From assembly GCA_021733925.1 (NCBI GenBank), contig JAIPJY010000029.1:19560-83559 (forward strand): a stretch of DNA of 64,000 nucleotides, written 5' to 3'. The DNA comes from Prosthecobacter sp. (GTDB taxonomy: Bacteria; Verrucomicrobiota; Verrucomicrobiia; Verrucomicrobiales; Verrucomicrobiaceae). The notes beneath the pieces were generated by a model, which did no database searches, was not told where the DNA came from, and saw nothing but the letters and a program-made list of their open reading frames with translations. Positions 24,857 through 33,267 of the stretch are shown piece after piece. Each line of letters begins with the position of its first letter. Within the stretch, counting starts at the first letter, position 1. The position numbers and the translations under genes were made by a program.

Positions 24857-25894
24857 ATGCCAACAATCTCAGAAGCCTGGCGCATGAGTTTTGCCGAGCT
24901 TGCGCCGCAGATTCGAAACGAGATTAAAGCACTAGGTTCGTGTGAACGAATTGAGGTGCTGCGCTATCTGTTGCGGCGAAAAGTGAAACGTAAACCCAGG
25001 CCTTTAAGGTGTGAATCTGCGCCCTTGTGTCCAGCTTCATTGCCCTTATGCCCACCTTTGCCCAAACTCGCTTTCAAGAAGAGAAATGCAGTGCTGAAGA
25101 ATAAGGTTCAGCGATTGCTGGCGTCAGTTCGGGACTTGCCGAGTACGGAGGCGCTTGCCTTTGAAGGCTCATTTCTAGGCAAGAAGACCATGGCGGTCGG
25201 GAGAATGCAGATGCGAAAGGTGACTGAGTATGCGCAATCCAATCTTCCGAAAGAGGATGCCGATCTCTTCAATGCATGGCTGGGTGATCGTTTTGAGGAG
25301 GAGTTGTGCCAACTCGAATTGATGAATCGGTACCACCAAGACTCTGCTGAGCATGAGAAGGCTTTGGCAATTGCAAAGGTTGAGCACGGGAAGAGGCTTG
25401 AACGTTGGAAGGCTGAACTTGGAGTCAGTTATCGTATCCTCGCAAACATTGAGCGCGACGTGGATCAGTATCTGGCCGATCCTACACCAACATTTAATGT
25501 TCCTTGGCTAATGCTGCCGGCTGACAGATCAGGATTCGCTTTTCTTGATCAGTGGCTTGAATTCCAGGACCGCCTTAAAGGCGGGGATAAAGAGCGTCGA
25601 GAGCGAATTGATTTTGCGAGGAGCTTGATTCCGTCGCATATCGTCAAAGGACACGACCATTTTGGAGGATACCTCGCGTTCGTTTTCGAATGGACGGATT
25701 CCGTATTGCTTGAGCGGGCGGAAAACGGAAATGCTGCATACATCATCCATCTGGATTGGATGAGTGTTTCGAGGCTTTCAAGGAGGCAGGTTCGGGAATT
25801 ACCGAGGCAGTTTCGAGATCGAGTGGTTCACAACAATCCTCACCAGTGGAAATGGAGTATTAAGTGTGCTCTTCAAAAAGGTAGAAAACAGTAA
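24857..25894 (+). CDS. Plus-strand cargo (moron) protein, unknown
   Basis: A 345-aa protein on the opposite strand to the late genes around it. From ATG 24857 it reads MPTISEAWRMSFAELAPQIR. It is helical and basic in the middle (RMQMRKVTEYAQSNLPKEDA, ENGNAAYIIHLDWMS near the end) and ends RDRVVHNNPHQWKWSIKCAL. No domain recognised; a Pro/Cys-rich segment (CESAPLCPASLPLCPPLPKL) at about residue 50 may be a linker. Base composition seems richer in A/T than the late genes. Because it sits between head and tail genes with its own orientation, it is best seen as an accessory gene of unknown role, for example superinfection exclusion or defence. Confidence 0.65.
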   Translation: MPTISEAWRMSFAELAPQIRNEIKALGSCERIEVLRYLLRRKVKRKPRPLRCESAPLCPASLPLCPPLPKLAFKKRNAVLKNKVQRLLASVRDLPSTEALAFEGSFLGKKTMAVGRMQMRKVTEYAQSNLPKEDADLFNAWLGDRFEEELCQLELMNRYHQDSAEHEKALAIAKVEHGKRLERWKAELGVSYRILANIERDVDQYLADPTPTFNVPWLMLPADRSGFAFLDQWLEFQDRLKGGDKERRERIDFARSLIPSHIVKGHDHFGGYLAFVFEWTDSVLLERAENGNAAYIIHLDWMSVSRLSRRQVRELPRQFRDRVVHNNPHQWKWSIKCALQKGRKQ

Positions 25895-25902
25895 TAATCA
25901 AA

Positions 25903-25934
25903 CAGCCCTCCCCGCACGAGGCGAAGGAGGGCTG
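25903..25934 (-). terminator. Rho-independent-like terminator of the head-gene transcript
   Basis: A perfect 9-bp stem CAGCCCTCC/GGAGGGCTG with a 14-nt loop. Read on the minus strand it is followed by TTTGATTATT, a T-rich tail. It lies between the capsid-cement gene (ending 25966) and the plus-strand cargo gene, so it may stop readthrough of head transcription into the tail module, or act in both directions. Confidence 0.6.
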
Positions 25935-25965
25935 CACCCGAACCCGAGGCCTGCGCCCCAGGAAA

Positions 25966-26358
25966 TCAGAACACCAGAGCGAGGGTGAGTTTGTGCGCGG
26001 TGAGATCGCCCGCCGCCGCTTCGGTTGCTACGGTGGCGCGCAGGTGACGACGAGCGCTGGAAGGAAGTCGCACACGACGTGTGGCTGCATTGGAACCGTT
26101 GCCACCGCTGCCTGTGACCGTGAACTCGACAAGTTCGGCGATGGCGGCGAATGACACACCATCCTCCGAATCCTCCAGCGCGGCTGTGACCGACTTGCCA
26201 TCGGCAAGATCGGCCAGTGCTGGCAGCGCCAACTCCACCTCGAAGCTGTGTTCGTTGGGTGGTGGTTGGCTGAGATCGAGGGGAACAGTGGAGACCGTAG
26301 CACCTGCGGCGGCAAGCGCGACGGACTGGGTGAGTTGGGCGTCTTTGAGGGAGTGCAT
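25966..26358 (-). CDS. Putative capsid cement/decoration protein (Bbp16-like)
   Basis: A 130-aa beta-rich protein starting MHSLKDAQLTQSVALAAAGA and containing VPLDLSQPPPNEHSFEVELA. The pattern of a short leader, TxxVDLSQ and a run of strands is what I recall from Bbp16-type capsid cement proteins, which lie next to their capsid gene. It follows the major capsid gene by 29 bp. The assignment is moderate and rests on order and composition. Confidence 0.55.
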   Translation of the reverse strand: MHSLKDAQLTQSVALAAAGATVSTVPLDLSQPPPNEHSFEVELALPALADLADGKSVTAALEDSEDGVSFAAIAELVEFTVTGSGGNGSNAATRRVRLPSSARRHLRATVATEAAAGDLTAHKLTLALVF

Positions 26359-26387
26359 GATGATGGATCAGGGGGATGAAGTTTGGA

Positions 26388-27293
26388 TCACGCCTCGTCG
26401 TTGGCGATGGAGGCGGTGCGGATGATCGGGATGCCTTCCCATTCGGTGGGTAGCGGTGCGGGAGTGCCGTTGGTCGTGGTGGCCGTGCGACTGTTGCGCA
26501 ACTGCTCACGGGAGCGGCCGTTCATGAAGATGTGCGTCGGCTCCAGGCCGAATTCCGTGAACTTCTCGTAGGCCGAGTAGAGGATGGTGTCGTTGAGCAT
26601 CTTTTTGCCCGCACCGGTTTCCTCGACGTTCTTGACGCGCACAGCACAGTTCTTGTTCGCCAGACGCATGCCGATGCGGCCCGTCATCCAGTTGGTGTAG
26701 GCCTTGTAGGGATTGCCGTCCGTATCATAGACGGTTTCCAAATCCCACACGTCTTGCAGGCGAATGGTCTGGTTGTTGCCGAAGAGGAACTCCACACACT
26801 CGCGGCCCAGGCGCAGGAACCACACGGAAGATTTGGAGGCAGCGCCACCCGCGTCGACCACATGGGCCGCATCCGCCTTGGCCTGCGCGAGCAAGCCGGG
26901 GAAGCCCTTGCTGTCGTTGCCCGTGCCATAATAGAACTGCGAGCCGATGTATTGCATGGAGGCTTCAATCACACCCGAGGCATGATTTTCGAGCAAGCGA
27001 CCACGGTCGCGTGCGCCATCAACAACCTGCGCATCCACAGCGATCTGGTGATCGAGGATGTGGGTTTGGAAGGTGCGCGTTTCATAGCTGGACTTGCTGC
27101 GTGCGACGCCCTCGTTGGCATTGCGGAAGCGCACGGTGGGCAGGCCGGTGCGCACCGTAAGTTCCATCGTGGTGCCGAGAATGGTGTCGGCAGGAACCAC
27201 GGCGAGTTCAGGAGCCAGTTTGACGGCTTCCTCAATGAGCGGGTAGCCGATGCCAGCGTCGAGCTTGGCGATGTCGAGAAGAGTGGGGACCAT
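26388..27293 (-). CDS. Major capsid protein
   Basis: A 301-aa protein (MVPTLLDIAKLDAGIGYPLI) with MELTVRTGLPTVRFRNANEG and RDRGRLLENHASGVIEASMQ. This follows the HK97-fold capsid of Bbp17-type phages in which no N-terminal scaffold arm is present. The end (EQLRNSRTATTTNG, then EWEGIPIIRTASIANDEA) matches the P-domain/A-domain loop end of such capsids. It lies directly after the protease-scaffold gene. Scaffolding is supplied by the C-terminal half of that upstream protein, as in lambda-type maturation. Confidence 0.78.
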   Translation of the reverse strand: MVPTLLDIAKLDAGIGYPLIEEAVKLAPELAVVPADTILGTTMELTVRTGLPTVRFRNANEGVARSKSSYETRTFQTHILDHQIAVDAQVVDGARDRGRLLENHASGVIEASMQYIGSQFYYGTGNDSKGFPGLLAQAKADAAHVVDAGGAASKSSVWFLRLGRECVEFLFGNNQTIRLQDVWDLETVYDTDGNPYKAYTNWMTGRIGMRLANKNCAVRVKNVEETGAGKKMLNDTILYSAYEKFTEFGLEPTHIFMNGRSREQLRNSRTATTTNGTPAPLPTEWEGIPIIRTASIANDEA

Positions 27294-27329
27294 AAGGATG
27301 AAGGAGAGTTGGAGGTTTTGAAAAAGGGA

Positions 27330-28601
27330 TCAGGCTTTGGTGAACTGGCGGTTCCACTGCTCGGCGGCGGTGGCGGGTTTGGTGTCACCAGCGGGAGTGA
27401 TCTTGGCCGGCACCTGCGTGCCCATTTCAGCGGCAATTTGCGCGGCCTTGATGGCGGCACGTTTTTCGAGATCCTGCTCGCGGGATTGAAGGTCGCGCAC
27501 CTGGACATCGAGTTCGCCACTGCGCTTGGTAAAGCGTTCCACATCGGCCTGAGCAGCGACGAGTTGGCCCTTGAGCGTGTCACGCTCCGTGCAGGCCTGC
27601 TGTAGGAGAGCTTGATGCTCCTGCTCCTTGGAGAGGAGTGTGGCTTTGAAGGTTTCGACCTGAGTGGAAGCTTCGGCCATCAAGCCCTCACGGGCCTTGG
27701 CATCGGCTTCCAACGTTTGAATGCGCGCGAGCGCTTCGCTGAGTTGTTCTTCGGCAGTTTTCATCGGAGTGGATGTCCGGGATGGCGTGTCAACTCGGGC
27801 TGCGTTCATCGAGCGCAGGCGTGAGAGCACCTCGTCACGGCTCTTGACCATGCCGGCCAGATTGAGACGCTGGGCGTTGCGAGCGCTGAAGCTCTGGCCT
27901 TCCATCGCGCTGTCCGGAATCTTGCGTCCCCGTGCCAGGACAGCGGTCTTGAACTCGGCAGCGATTTCCTCGATGTCGGATTGAATGAGCGCACGCTGTT
28001 CTTCGCTGAGTGGCACGCCCGGCGTGGCCATGCCCTTGAACTTGCCAGCGGCAAACACTTCCACCTTCAGGCCTTCGCTGCGGAACTTCTCGGTGCTGTC
28101 GATGAAGGGCAGCATCACGCCAATGGAACCGACACGAGCACTCGGCGTGGCATAGATGGCGTCACATTGCGAGGCGATCCAGTAGGCCGCACTGCACATC
28201 TGTCCCGCGCTGAACGCATAGGTGGTCTTGAGCTTTGCGGCATCGGCGACGGCTTGAGCCAGTTCGGGCGTGCCATTCACCGTTCCACCGGGTGAGTTGA
28301 TGTCGATAAGGATGGACTGCACATCGTCGCGGGCAACAGCCTCAGCAATCGCAGCAGTCACCAGGTCCATGTCGGTCGCGCCGAACAGCAGCGAGGAGAT
28401 CAGGTCAGGCTGGCGCATGAGCGGGCCATGCAGATCAATGATGCCGATGCCATCGCTCACCGAGAGCAAGGCGTTGCGTGATGCGTCCGGCAGTTGAATG
28501 CGGGCGTCGAAGAAGGCGACAGCCTGGGCCACCATGCCTTGCATGGCATCGGTGGTGATGAGCCAGGGTTGGCGGGAGAGAAGGGAATCGAGCGCGGTCA
28601 C
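27330..28601 (-). CDS. S49-family head maturation protease fused to scaffold domain
   Basis: The first 250 residues are a SppA/ClpP-like serine protease. SILIDINSPGGTVNGTPELA carries the oxyanion-hole region, AFSAGQMCSAAYWIASQCDA the catalytic Ser (CSAAY), and ARVGSIGVMLPFID closes the fold. The residues after 280 are a coiled-coil scaffold (MKTAEEQLSEALARIQTLEA, and EERD-rich segments) that ends AAEQWNRQFTKA. An in-frame ATG complementary to 27762-27764 begins this scaffold part and could give a separate scaffold product, as in lambda C/Nu3. The start overlaps the portal stop by 4 bp. The protease should self-cleave and trim head proteins. Confidence 0.85.
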   Translation of the reverse strand: MTALDSLLSRQPWLITTDAMQGMVAQAVAFFDARIQLPDASRNALLSVSDGIGIIDLHGPLMRQPDLISSLLFGATDMDLVTAAIAEAVARDDVQSILIDINSPGGTVNGTPELAQAVADAAKLKTTYAFSAGQMCSAAYWIASQCDAIYATPSARVGSIGVMLPFIDSTEKFRSEGLKVEVFAAGKFKGMATPGVPLSEEQRALIQSDIEEIAAEFKTAVLARGRKIPDSAMEGQSFSARNAQRLNLAGMVKSRDEVLSRLRSMNAARVDTPSRTSTPMKTAEEQLSEALARIQTLEADAKAREGLMAEASTQVETFKATLLSKEQEHQALLQQACTERDTLKGQLVAAQADVERFTKRSGELDVQVRDLQSREQDLEKRAAIKAAQIAAEMGTQVPAKITPAGDTKPATAAEQWNRQFTKA

Positions 28602-30037
28602 GCTCCGGTTGGAGTGTCAACGACGGGCGGTGCAATCAAAGTGCCGCCACTCGGCTTCCACAGCATCTCCAGAGGCACGCCGTACTTGGTGGCCGTTTCG
28701 AGAATCATCTTCGCGTCGCGGGCACGACGCTCCAACTCTTCACCGAAGTCTGCGCCGAGCTCTTCGTAGTGATCGCTGATGGTCTTGAGGCCCATCTCCA
28801 CATCGGAGCGATTCTGCTGTGCTTCACGACCTGCATCGACACTCAGTTTGCGCGGTGTCACACAACTGATTTTCCACCATCCCTGGACGGCAGGCAGTTC
28901 GCCTCGATCAATGGCATCACCGATCACGTAGAACCACACGGGCTTGATGAAGCGCTGGATGAGGATCATCTGGCGATACGAAAACCGCCGGTCCGCTTTG
29001 GCCACCACCAAGCGCACGCCCGCACCGCCCACCTTCGATGAATCCGCTGCAAACTCATAAGGCAGCACCCCGAGCGCGGCATCCCGGCGCAAATGCTCCA
29101 GGAACCCGGTGAATGTGGGCGATGGTCGCTTGGGCTCAAACGAGTCGAGCGATTCATTGGTCTTGAGTGCCACAAGCTTGCCGCCAGTGATCTGCTGCAG
29201 CGAGGCCGGATTGGTGCCTTCGCCCGACTCGGCCTCTTGGCCCTCGATGGCGAAGTCGGAATCGTCACCAAGGTCGCCGGACTCGGTTTTGAGCACACGC
29301 GTCACATCGCAGTTGTCCTTCACCGCGTGCTTTTCCAGCGCAAGCAACTCCATCTCATCGAGGATGTGATTGATGGAATGCTGGATGGTCGGGGCGTTGC
29401 GCACAGAGGTTGCCTGCTCCGGCTCAAACACATGCAGCACGCTTCTGGCTGGCAGTTCACGCGCGGACTGGTCCTCCAGCACACGGTAGGACACTGGTGC
29501 GCCCCAGGCATCCAGCGTGATGCCGTGGAACGATTGCATGGAAGTGTTGCCCTCGCCGATGCGGTGCGATTCGATCAATTGCAGCGCGGCGATGCCGAGA
29601 CGGTTGCGGGTGAGATGGATGAAGTATTCACCGTCCACGTCCATGCCACGGCAGAGCAACGACTGCACTTCCTCGAAGCTGAACCGCCCGGTGATTTCAC
29701 AGCGCGTGGACCAGGCGCGAAAGTAAGACTCTGCCTGGCGGTTCCAAGGCACTTCGTCTGACTGCGCCTGCGGGCGAATGCCATCCCCCGTGGAATAGAT
29801 GGCCATGTTGTTGACCATCTCGCGCACGAAGCCGGAGTTCTTGACGAGGTAACGCGAGCGGCGCACCAACTCACGGTGAATGTGGGGTGTGAGATCATGC
29901 TTGGCATCGCGTGGAACTGCGCCTGGCACCGCACCACGTCGGGGTGAAGCGTTGGCGGATTCATAAACCGAAGACCAGGCCTTCGGCAGCAAAGCAGGTG
30001 GCAGCCAGCGGGCCGCCCATTGTTGGAGGCCGTTCAT
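28598..30037 (-). CDS. Phage portal protein (lambda gpB-like)
   Basis: A 479-aa protein starting MNGLQQWAARWLPPALLPKA. It contains YLVKNSGFVREMVNNMAIYS and GDGIRPQAQSDEVPWNRQAE, then RMGIAALQLIESHRIGEG-like text and a conserved central VLHVFEPEQATSVRNAPTIQ. The last third has ADRRFSYRQMILIQRFIKPV. These are the usual landmarks of lambda-family portals: R..VRNN..A, IP....SVLHxF, VRG and the C-terminal wing. It forms the dodecameric entry ring of the capsid. Coupled by 4-bp overlaps to the gpW-like gene before it and the protease gene after it. Confidence 0.88.
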   Translation of the reverse strand: MNGLQQWAARWLPPALLPKAWSSVYESANASPRRGAVPGAVPRDAKHDLTPHIHRELVRRSRYLVKNSGFVREMVNNMAIYSTGDGIRPQAQSDEVPWNRQAESYFRAWSTRCEITGRFSFEEVQSLLCRGMDVDGEYFIHLTRNRLGIAALQLIESHRIGEGNTSMQSFHGITLDAWGAPVSYRVLEDQSARELPARSVLHVFEPEQATSVRNAPTIQHSINHILDEMELLALEKHAVKDNCDVTRVLKTESGDLGDDSDFAIEGQEAESGEGTNPASLQQITGGKLVALKTNESLDSFEPKRPSPTFTGFLEHLRRDAALGVLPYEFAADSSKVGGAGVRLVVAKADRRFSYRQMILIQRFIKPVWFYVIGDAIDRGELPAVQGWWKISCVTPRKLSVDAGREAQQNRSDVEMGLKTISDHYEELGADFGEELERRARDAKMILETATKYGVPLEMLWKPSGGTLIAPPVVDTPTGA

Positions 30038-30291
30038 TTGGCGAGATGGTTGATAAAGGAAGCCGCGATGCGGCGACGGCGGCCGAAGGTGGCGGGATCA
30101 AGAGCGCGCAGCGCATGAGCGCATTCCTCCAGCGTTTCTTTGACGGTCATGGGAAACTGCTTGGTGGCGTTCGATCCGCTGTCGGCCCAACTCATGAGAG
30201 TCTTGCCCTCCATGAGCATCTCTTTGGCTTTCGCCTGGATGCGGAGAACTTCTGCGACGGTGAACCCGACAGTGAACAAACCTTGCGCCAT
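30034..30291 (-). CDS. gpW-like head-tail connector
   Basis: An 85-aa helix-rich protein (MAQGLFTVGFTVAEVLRIQA). It contains EGKTLMSWADSGSNATKQFP, typical of small gpW-like proteins (W.DSG....K..P). It sits between the large terminase region and the portal, the usual place of gpW. It plugs or completes the portal. Confidence 0.6.
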   Translation of the reverse strand: MAQGLFTVGFTVAEVLRIQAKAKEMLMEGKTLMSWADSGSNATKQFPMTVKETLEECAHALRALDPATFGRRRRIAASFINHLAK

Positions 30292-30306
30292 GAGCGGAGT
30301 GCCCTG

Positions 30307-30579
30307 TCAACGGCTCGCGTCCTTCACGTCGTGTTTGATCTCATCGACGGCGAGACGGATGTAGTTCACATCGGTTTTGACCACGTCGGTGGCGCGTTCC
30401 AGCAGATTGATCTTCACCTCATGGGATTCGATGCGCTGGCGGTCCTCGTTGCGCAACAGTTCCAGGTGACGAAGCGTGCTGGTGTGCACGCCCCACGCTG
30501 TGGCACCAGCAATGACGAGCGAGAGGATCTGCACGATATGCCCGAGGCTGATAGTTGAATCAAAACGTGGCTGGGTCAT
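30307..30579 (-). CDS. Small membrane/coiled-coil lysis accessory protein
   Basis: A 90-aa protein with an N-terminal membrane segment (IVQILSLVIAGATAWGVHTS) and a heptad-like helix with NLLERATDVVKTDVNYIRLA. It lies directly after the endolysin (overlap 4 bp at 30576). The shape (one membrane segment, periplasmic coiled coil) fits an inner-membrane spanin-like or holin-associated protein. No motif proves it. Confidence 0.5.
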   Translation of the reverse strand: MTQPRFDSTISLGHIVQILSLVIAGATAWGVHTSTLRHLELLRNEDRQRIESHEVKINLLERATDVVKTDVNYIRLAVDEIKHDVKDASR

Positions 30580-31157
30580 ACACCGATGAGTTTGAGGATG
30601 GCTGCGGGTGTGATGAACCCGAGCGTGTTGAGCGTGCCGCTGCCTTTGAGGAAGCGGATGCGGTTGGTGATCCAGTCGCCTTCGCGTTCTTTGGCGTCTG
30701 AACTCGGATCGAGGGACGTGTTGCCCTCAATGGTTGCCATGCTCGCGCCACGAACGGCGGTGACGATGCCGGCATGGCCGTTGTTCGTGCTGCCATGGCG
30801 TGCGAGCCAGATGGCACCGGGTTCAGCGTTGGCCGAAAGCAGTCCTCGCTCGCGGAAGTTCCCTGCGCTGGTGACGCAGTGTGGTGTCATCGTTGCCTGC
30901 CAGCGTTTGATTTGCTCAGGCGTGGCCGCCAGTGAACGCAGTGCTGCGAGGACCATGCTTTCAGCGAAAGCCGCGCAATAGGCCCAGCCGGGTTCCCATG
31001 GCGATTGGCGCATCAGTGCGCGCAGTTCATCAACGAGGGCGCGGTCAGGTCCAGCCGTGTTGGGGTTGTCCCAGTCTGCATTAGGTTTGACCTCGCGCAG
31101 ACCGATGAAGCGGCTTGCCTGCCGAATGATGCCTTGGGCCAGTTGGTCGCTGGTCAT
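30576..31157 (-). CDS. Cysteine peptidase-type endolysin (CHAP/NlpC-like)
   Basis: A 193-aa protein with the expected Cys and His blocks. WEPGWAYCAAFAESMVLAAL carries the probable nucleophile Cys followed by a helix. GAIWLARHGSTNNGHAGIVT carries the His, and TIEGNTSLD carries an Asn. This is the order Cys...GHxGIV...xxEGNT of amidase-type peptidoglycan hydrolases. No signal peptide is seen, so release depends on the holin-like proteins on either side. It should cut cross-links or stem peptide amide bonds; the exact bond is unknown. Confidence 0.78.
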   Translation of the reverse strand: MTSDQLAQGIIRQASRFIGLREVKPNADWDNPNTAGPDRALVDELRALMRQSPWEPGWAYCAAFAESMVLAALRSLAATPEQIKRWQATMTPHCVTSAGNFRERGLLSANAEPGAIWLARHGSTNNGHAGIVTAVRGASMATIEGNTSLDPSSDAKEREGDWITNRIRFLKGSGTLNTLGFITPAAILKLIGV

Positions 31158-31372
31158 GGCTTCCTCCAGTTGATGCGCAGGCGGCCATAGGCGGCGGTGG
31201 CAAGACCGCCGAACTGTGCGAGCGAGTCCCAGTTGGCGGCTACCATGTCCACCATGCCCTGCGCTTCGGTGGTGGGGAGATGCAGACCGAAGATCCGGCC
31301 GATGGCACCGATGGCCGAAATGAGAATGCCTGCGTAGGTGAGCTTGCCTTGGAGAGTTTGGGGTGGGTTCAT
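31154..31372 (-). CDS. Putative holin
   Basis: A 72-aa protein starting MNPPQTLQGKLTYAGILISA, with a membrane segment (KLTYAGILISAIGAIGRIFG) and a weaker second one (LAQFGGLATAAYGRLRINWR). It overlaps the endolysin start by 4 bp. Two short segments, small size and position upstream of the endolysin fit a holin. I chose ATG 31372 over the longer ORF from 31429. Confidence 0.6.
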   Translation of the reverse strand: MNPPQTLQGKLTYAGILISAIGAIGRIFGLHLPTTEAQGMVDMVAANWDSLAQFGGLATAAYGRLRINWRKP

Positions 31373-31388
31373 GCCCACGGCAGCCGTG

Positions 31389-33209
31389 TCAATCTGCGAC
31401 CGGTTCAGTCTCCTCGTCAGGCTCGGCACCAGCTTTGACCGACTCCTGTCCCACGAGCTTGAGCATCACTGCGGCAGCCACCTGCATCGCCTCGCAGTCC
31501 CAGTAATGATTGGGGCGTTTGCCAATGCGCTCCCATAGCCACTTGCCGCCTTTGCGCACGCGCTGCTCGCTCTCCATCTGCGTGAGGTAGTCGTCGCATG
31601 CATCCTCGGCGATTTCCCAGGTGGCACCGCGCTCGGGGTCTTGATTGCGGCGCAACCGGGCGAGCATGTCTTTGATGTTCAGATTGGACCAGTAGAACAC
31701 TGAGCAGGTCTGGCCACGGCCCAGCACTACCTTGCGACGTGGTGAGTAGAACCGGTGCACACTGCGGCCATCCTTGGTGCGGTGAACATAGGTGGCACGG
31801 CGGTCGCCCATGAGCGCCACCCAGCCGTGCCTGGCGCACTCGCGATACACGTCATACGTCGCGTGACCTGCATCGACGAACACGAGGTTGGCATGAATGG
31901 TGAACCGCTCCTGCAAACTGAGCACCTCATCCCAGGTGGGCACGCGTTCGCGCCACACCAGGCGCGATGAACCATCAAGCGACCAGCCGCGCACGATCAC
32001 AAAGAAGTGGTCCATCTGGCAGTCCACCGTCATGAACCGCAGCGGAGCCGCCGCCTGGGCCGGATCGAAAGGCGGCGTGAGGAACTTGCCATGCTTGCTG
32101 ACGGCGGCTTCATCATCCCAGGTTTCACCGAGGCGATAGCCGCTGGGCGTGATCTCCAGTTTGAAATCTTCCAGATAGTCACGCCATGGCAGCGCGAGGC
32201 GCTTTTGATAAAACTGCCGCAGCGGTTCCAGATCGCCCTGCTTCGCCGCCGCCTTGGCTCGCAGATACAATTCAGCGAGCCTGCCCCAGCTCATCGCGCA
32301 CAGTGCGTTCCAGTGGAACCCCACGTTCTCAGGTGACGCATTCAGATTGGTGCGCACATAACGACCCGTGGTGCTGAGCACACGTCGCGTACGGTCGCTA
32401 TCATCGAACGCATGGCCACAGCCTTCACAAGTCAGCGAGGTTGTCTCGCGCACGCGTGCAAAGTTCCATTCACCATCGTCGTCGCGGGCGTCCTTGCTCC
32501 ACTCCACGTTTTCCCATTTGAAAGGCTGACGCAGATCGCAGTGCGGACAAGCAAAGGTCCACTCGCGCATGTCGGTGGTTTCAAACTTGCGGTGTGTGTC
32601 GTCGTTCTCCTCACCGCCCTGGCTCATGAACAGGCACTTCCCCAACCAGCCGAAGGCGGTGACACGGGCCTCGGCTTCGGCCATGTGCCCCGTCGGCCAG
32701 CGCCATGTTTCATCACCGATCAGCCAGCGAATGGAGCGCCGTTGCAGGTTGGTCTTGTTGTGAGCGCCAAGCACCCACAGCGTCATGCCGTTGGAGAAGT
32801 GCTTGGTGGTGGTCTTGAGCTTGTGGCGGTCGCGCGGGTAGAGCGCCTGCACGGCGGGGCACTCGTCAAACACTCGGCCAAGACGGCTTTCGGCCTGATC
32901 CTTCGCGTCATCATCGGTCTGGTCGAGCCACAACGCCGGACCGGGCAGGTTGGGGATGATGTAGCAGAGGCCGATCTCACCGATCGTGGTCTTGCTCGAT
33001 TGAATCGCCGCGATGATCGAGACGATCCGAACCTTGGGATCAACCAGAGCTCCCAGCGGCTCCTTCAACCATGGAGAATTGTCCGCACGGAACCTGCCCG
33101 GAACCGGCGAGTAGGGGATCGAATGAATGTGTTCCTCCGCCCAGGCCCATGGTGGACGGCGGTCAGGTGGACGCCATGCTTCGCACCAAATTGCTTCGAG
33201 GATGCTCAC
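31389..33209 (-). CDS. Terminase large subunit (GpA family)
   Basis: A 606-aa packaging ATPase/nuclease. It opens MSILEAIWCEAWRPPDRRPP. The ATPase part has a Walker A-like region IAAIQSSKTTIGEIGL (QSSKT deviates from classic GxxGxGK[ST]) and a Walker B-like WLIGDETWRWP. A zinc-binding pair CPHC (in WTFACPHCDLRQPFKWENVE) and CEGC lies in the middle. The nuclease part follows (LRFMTVDCQMDHFFVIVRGW, acidic residues). This is typical of GpA-type terminases of lambda-like phages. The start faces the lipocalin gene, which lies between it and the small subunit gene on the opposite strand. Confidence 0.85.
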   Translation of the reverse strand: MSILEAIWCEAWRPPDRRPPWAWAEEHIHSIPYSPVPGRFRADNSPWLKEPLGALVDPKVRIVSIIAAIQSSKTTIGEIGLCYIIPNLPGPALWLDQTDDDAKDQAESRLGRVFDECPAVQALYPRDRHKLKTTTKHFSNGMTLWVLGAHNKTNLQRRSIRWLIGDETWRWPTGHMAEAEARVTAFGWLGKCLFMSQGGEENDDTHRKFETTDMREWTFACPHCDLRQPFKWENVEWSKDARDDDGEWNFARVRETTSLTCEGCGHAFDDSDRTRRVLSTTGRYVRTNLNASPENVGFHWNALCAMSWGRLAELYLRAKAAAKQGDLEPLRQFYQKRLALPWRDYLEDFKLEITPSGYRLGETWDDEAAVSKHGKFLTPPFDPAQAAAPLRFMTVDCQMDHFFVIVRGWSLDGSSRLVWRERVPTWDEVLSLQERFTIHANLVFVDAGHATYDVYRECARHGWVALMGDRRATYVHRTKDGRSVHRFYSPRRKVVLGRGQTCSVFYWSNLNIKDMLARLRRNQDPERGATWEIAEDACDDYLTQMESEQRVRKGGKWLWERIGKRPNHYWDCEAMQVAAAVMLKLVGQESVKAGAEPDEETEPVAD

Positions 33210-33267
33210 GCAACCGGCGCGAAGTCAAAATGCGACGACAGGAAATGTTCCCGAGCTAGAATGAACG

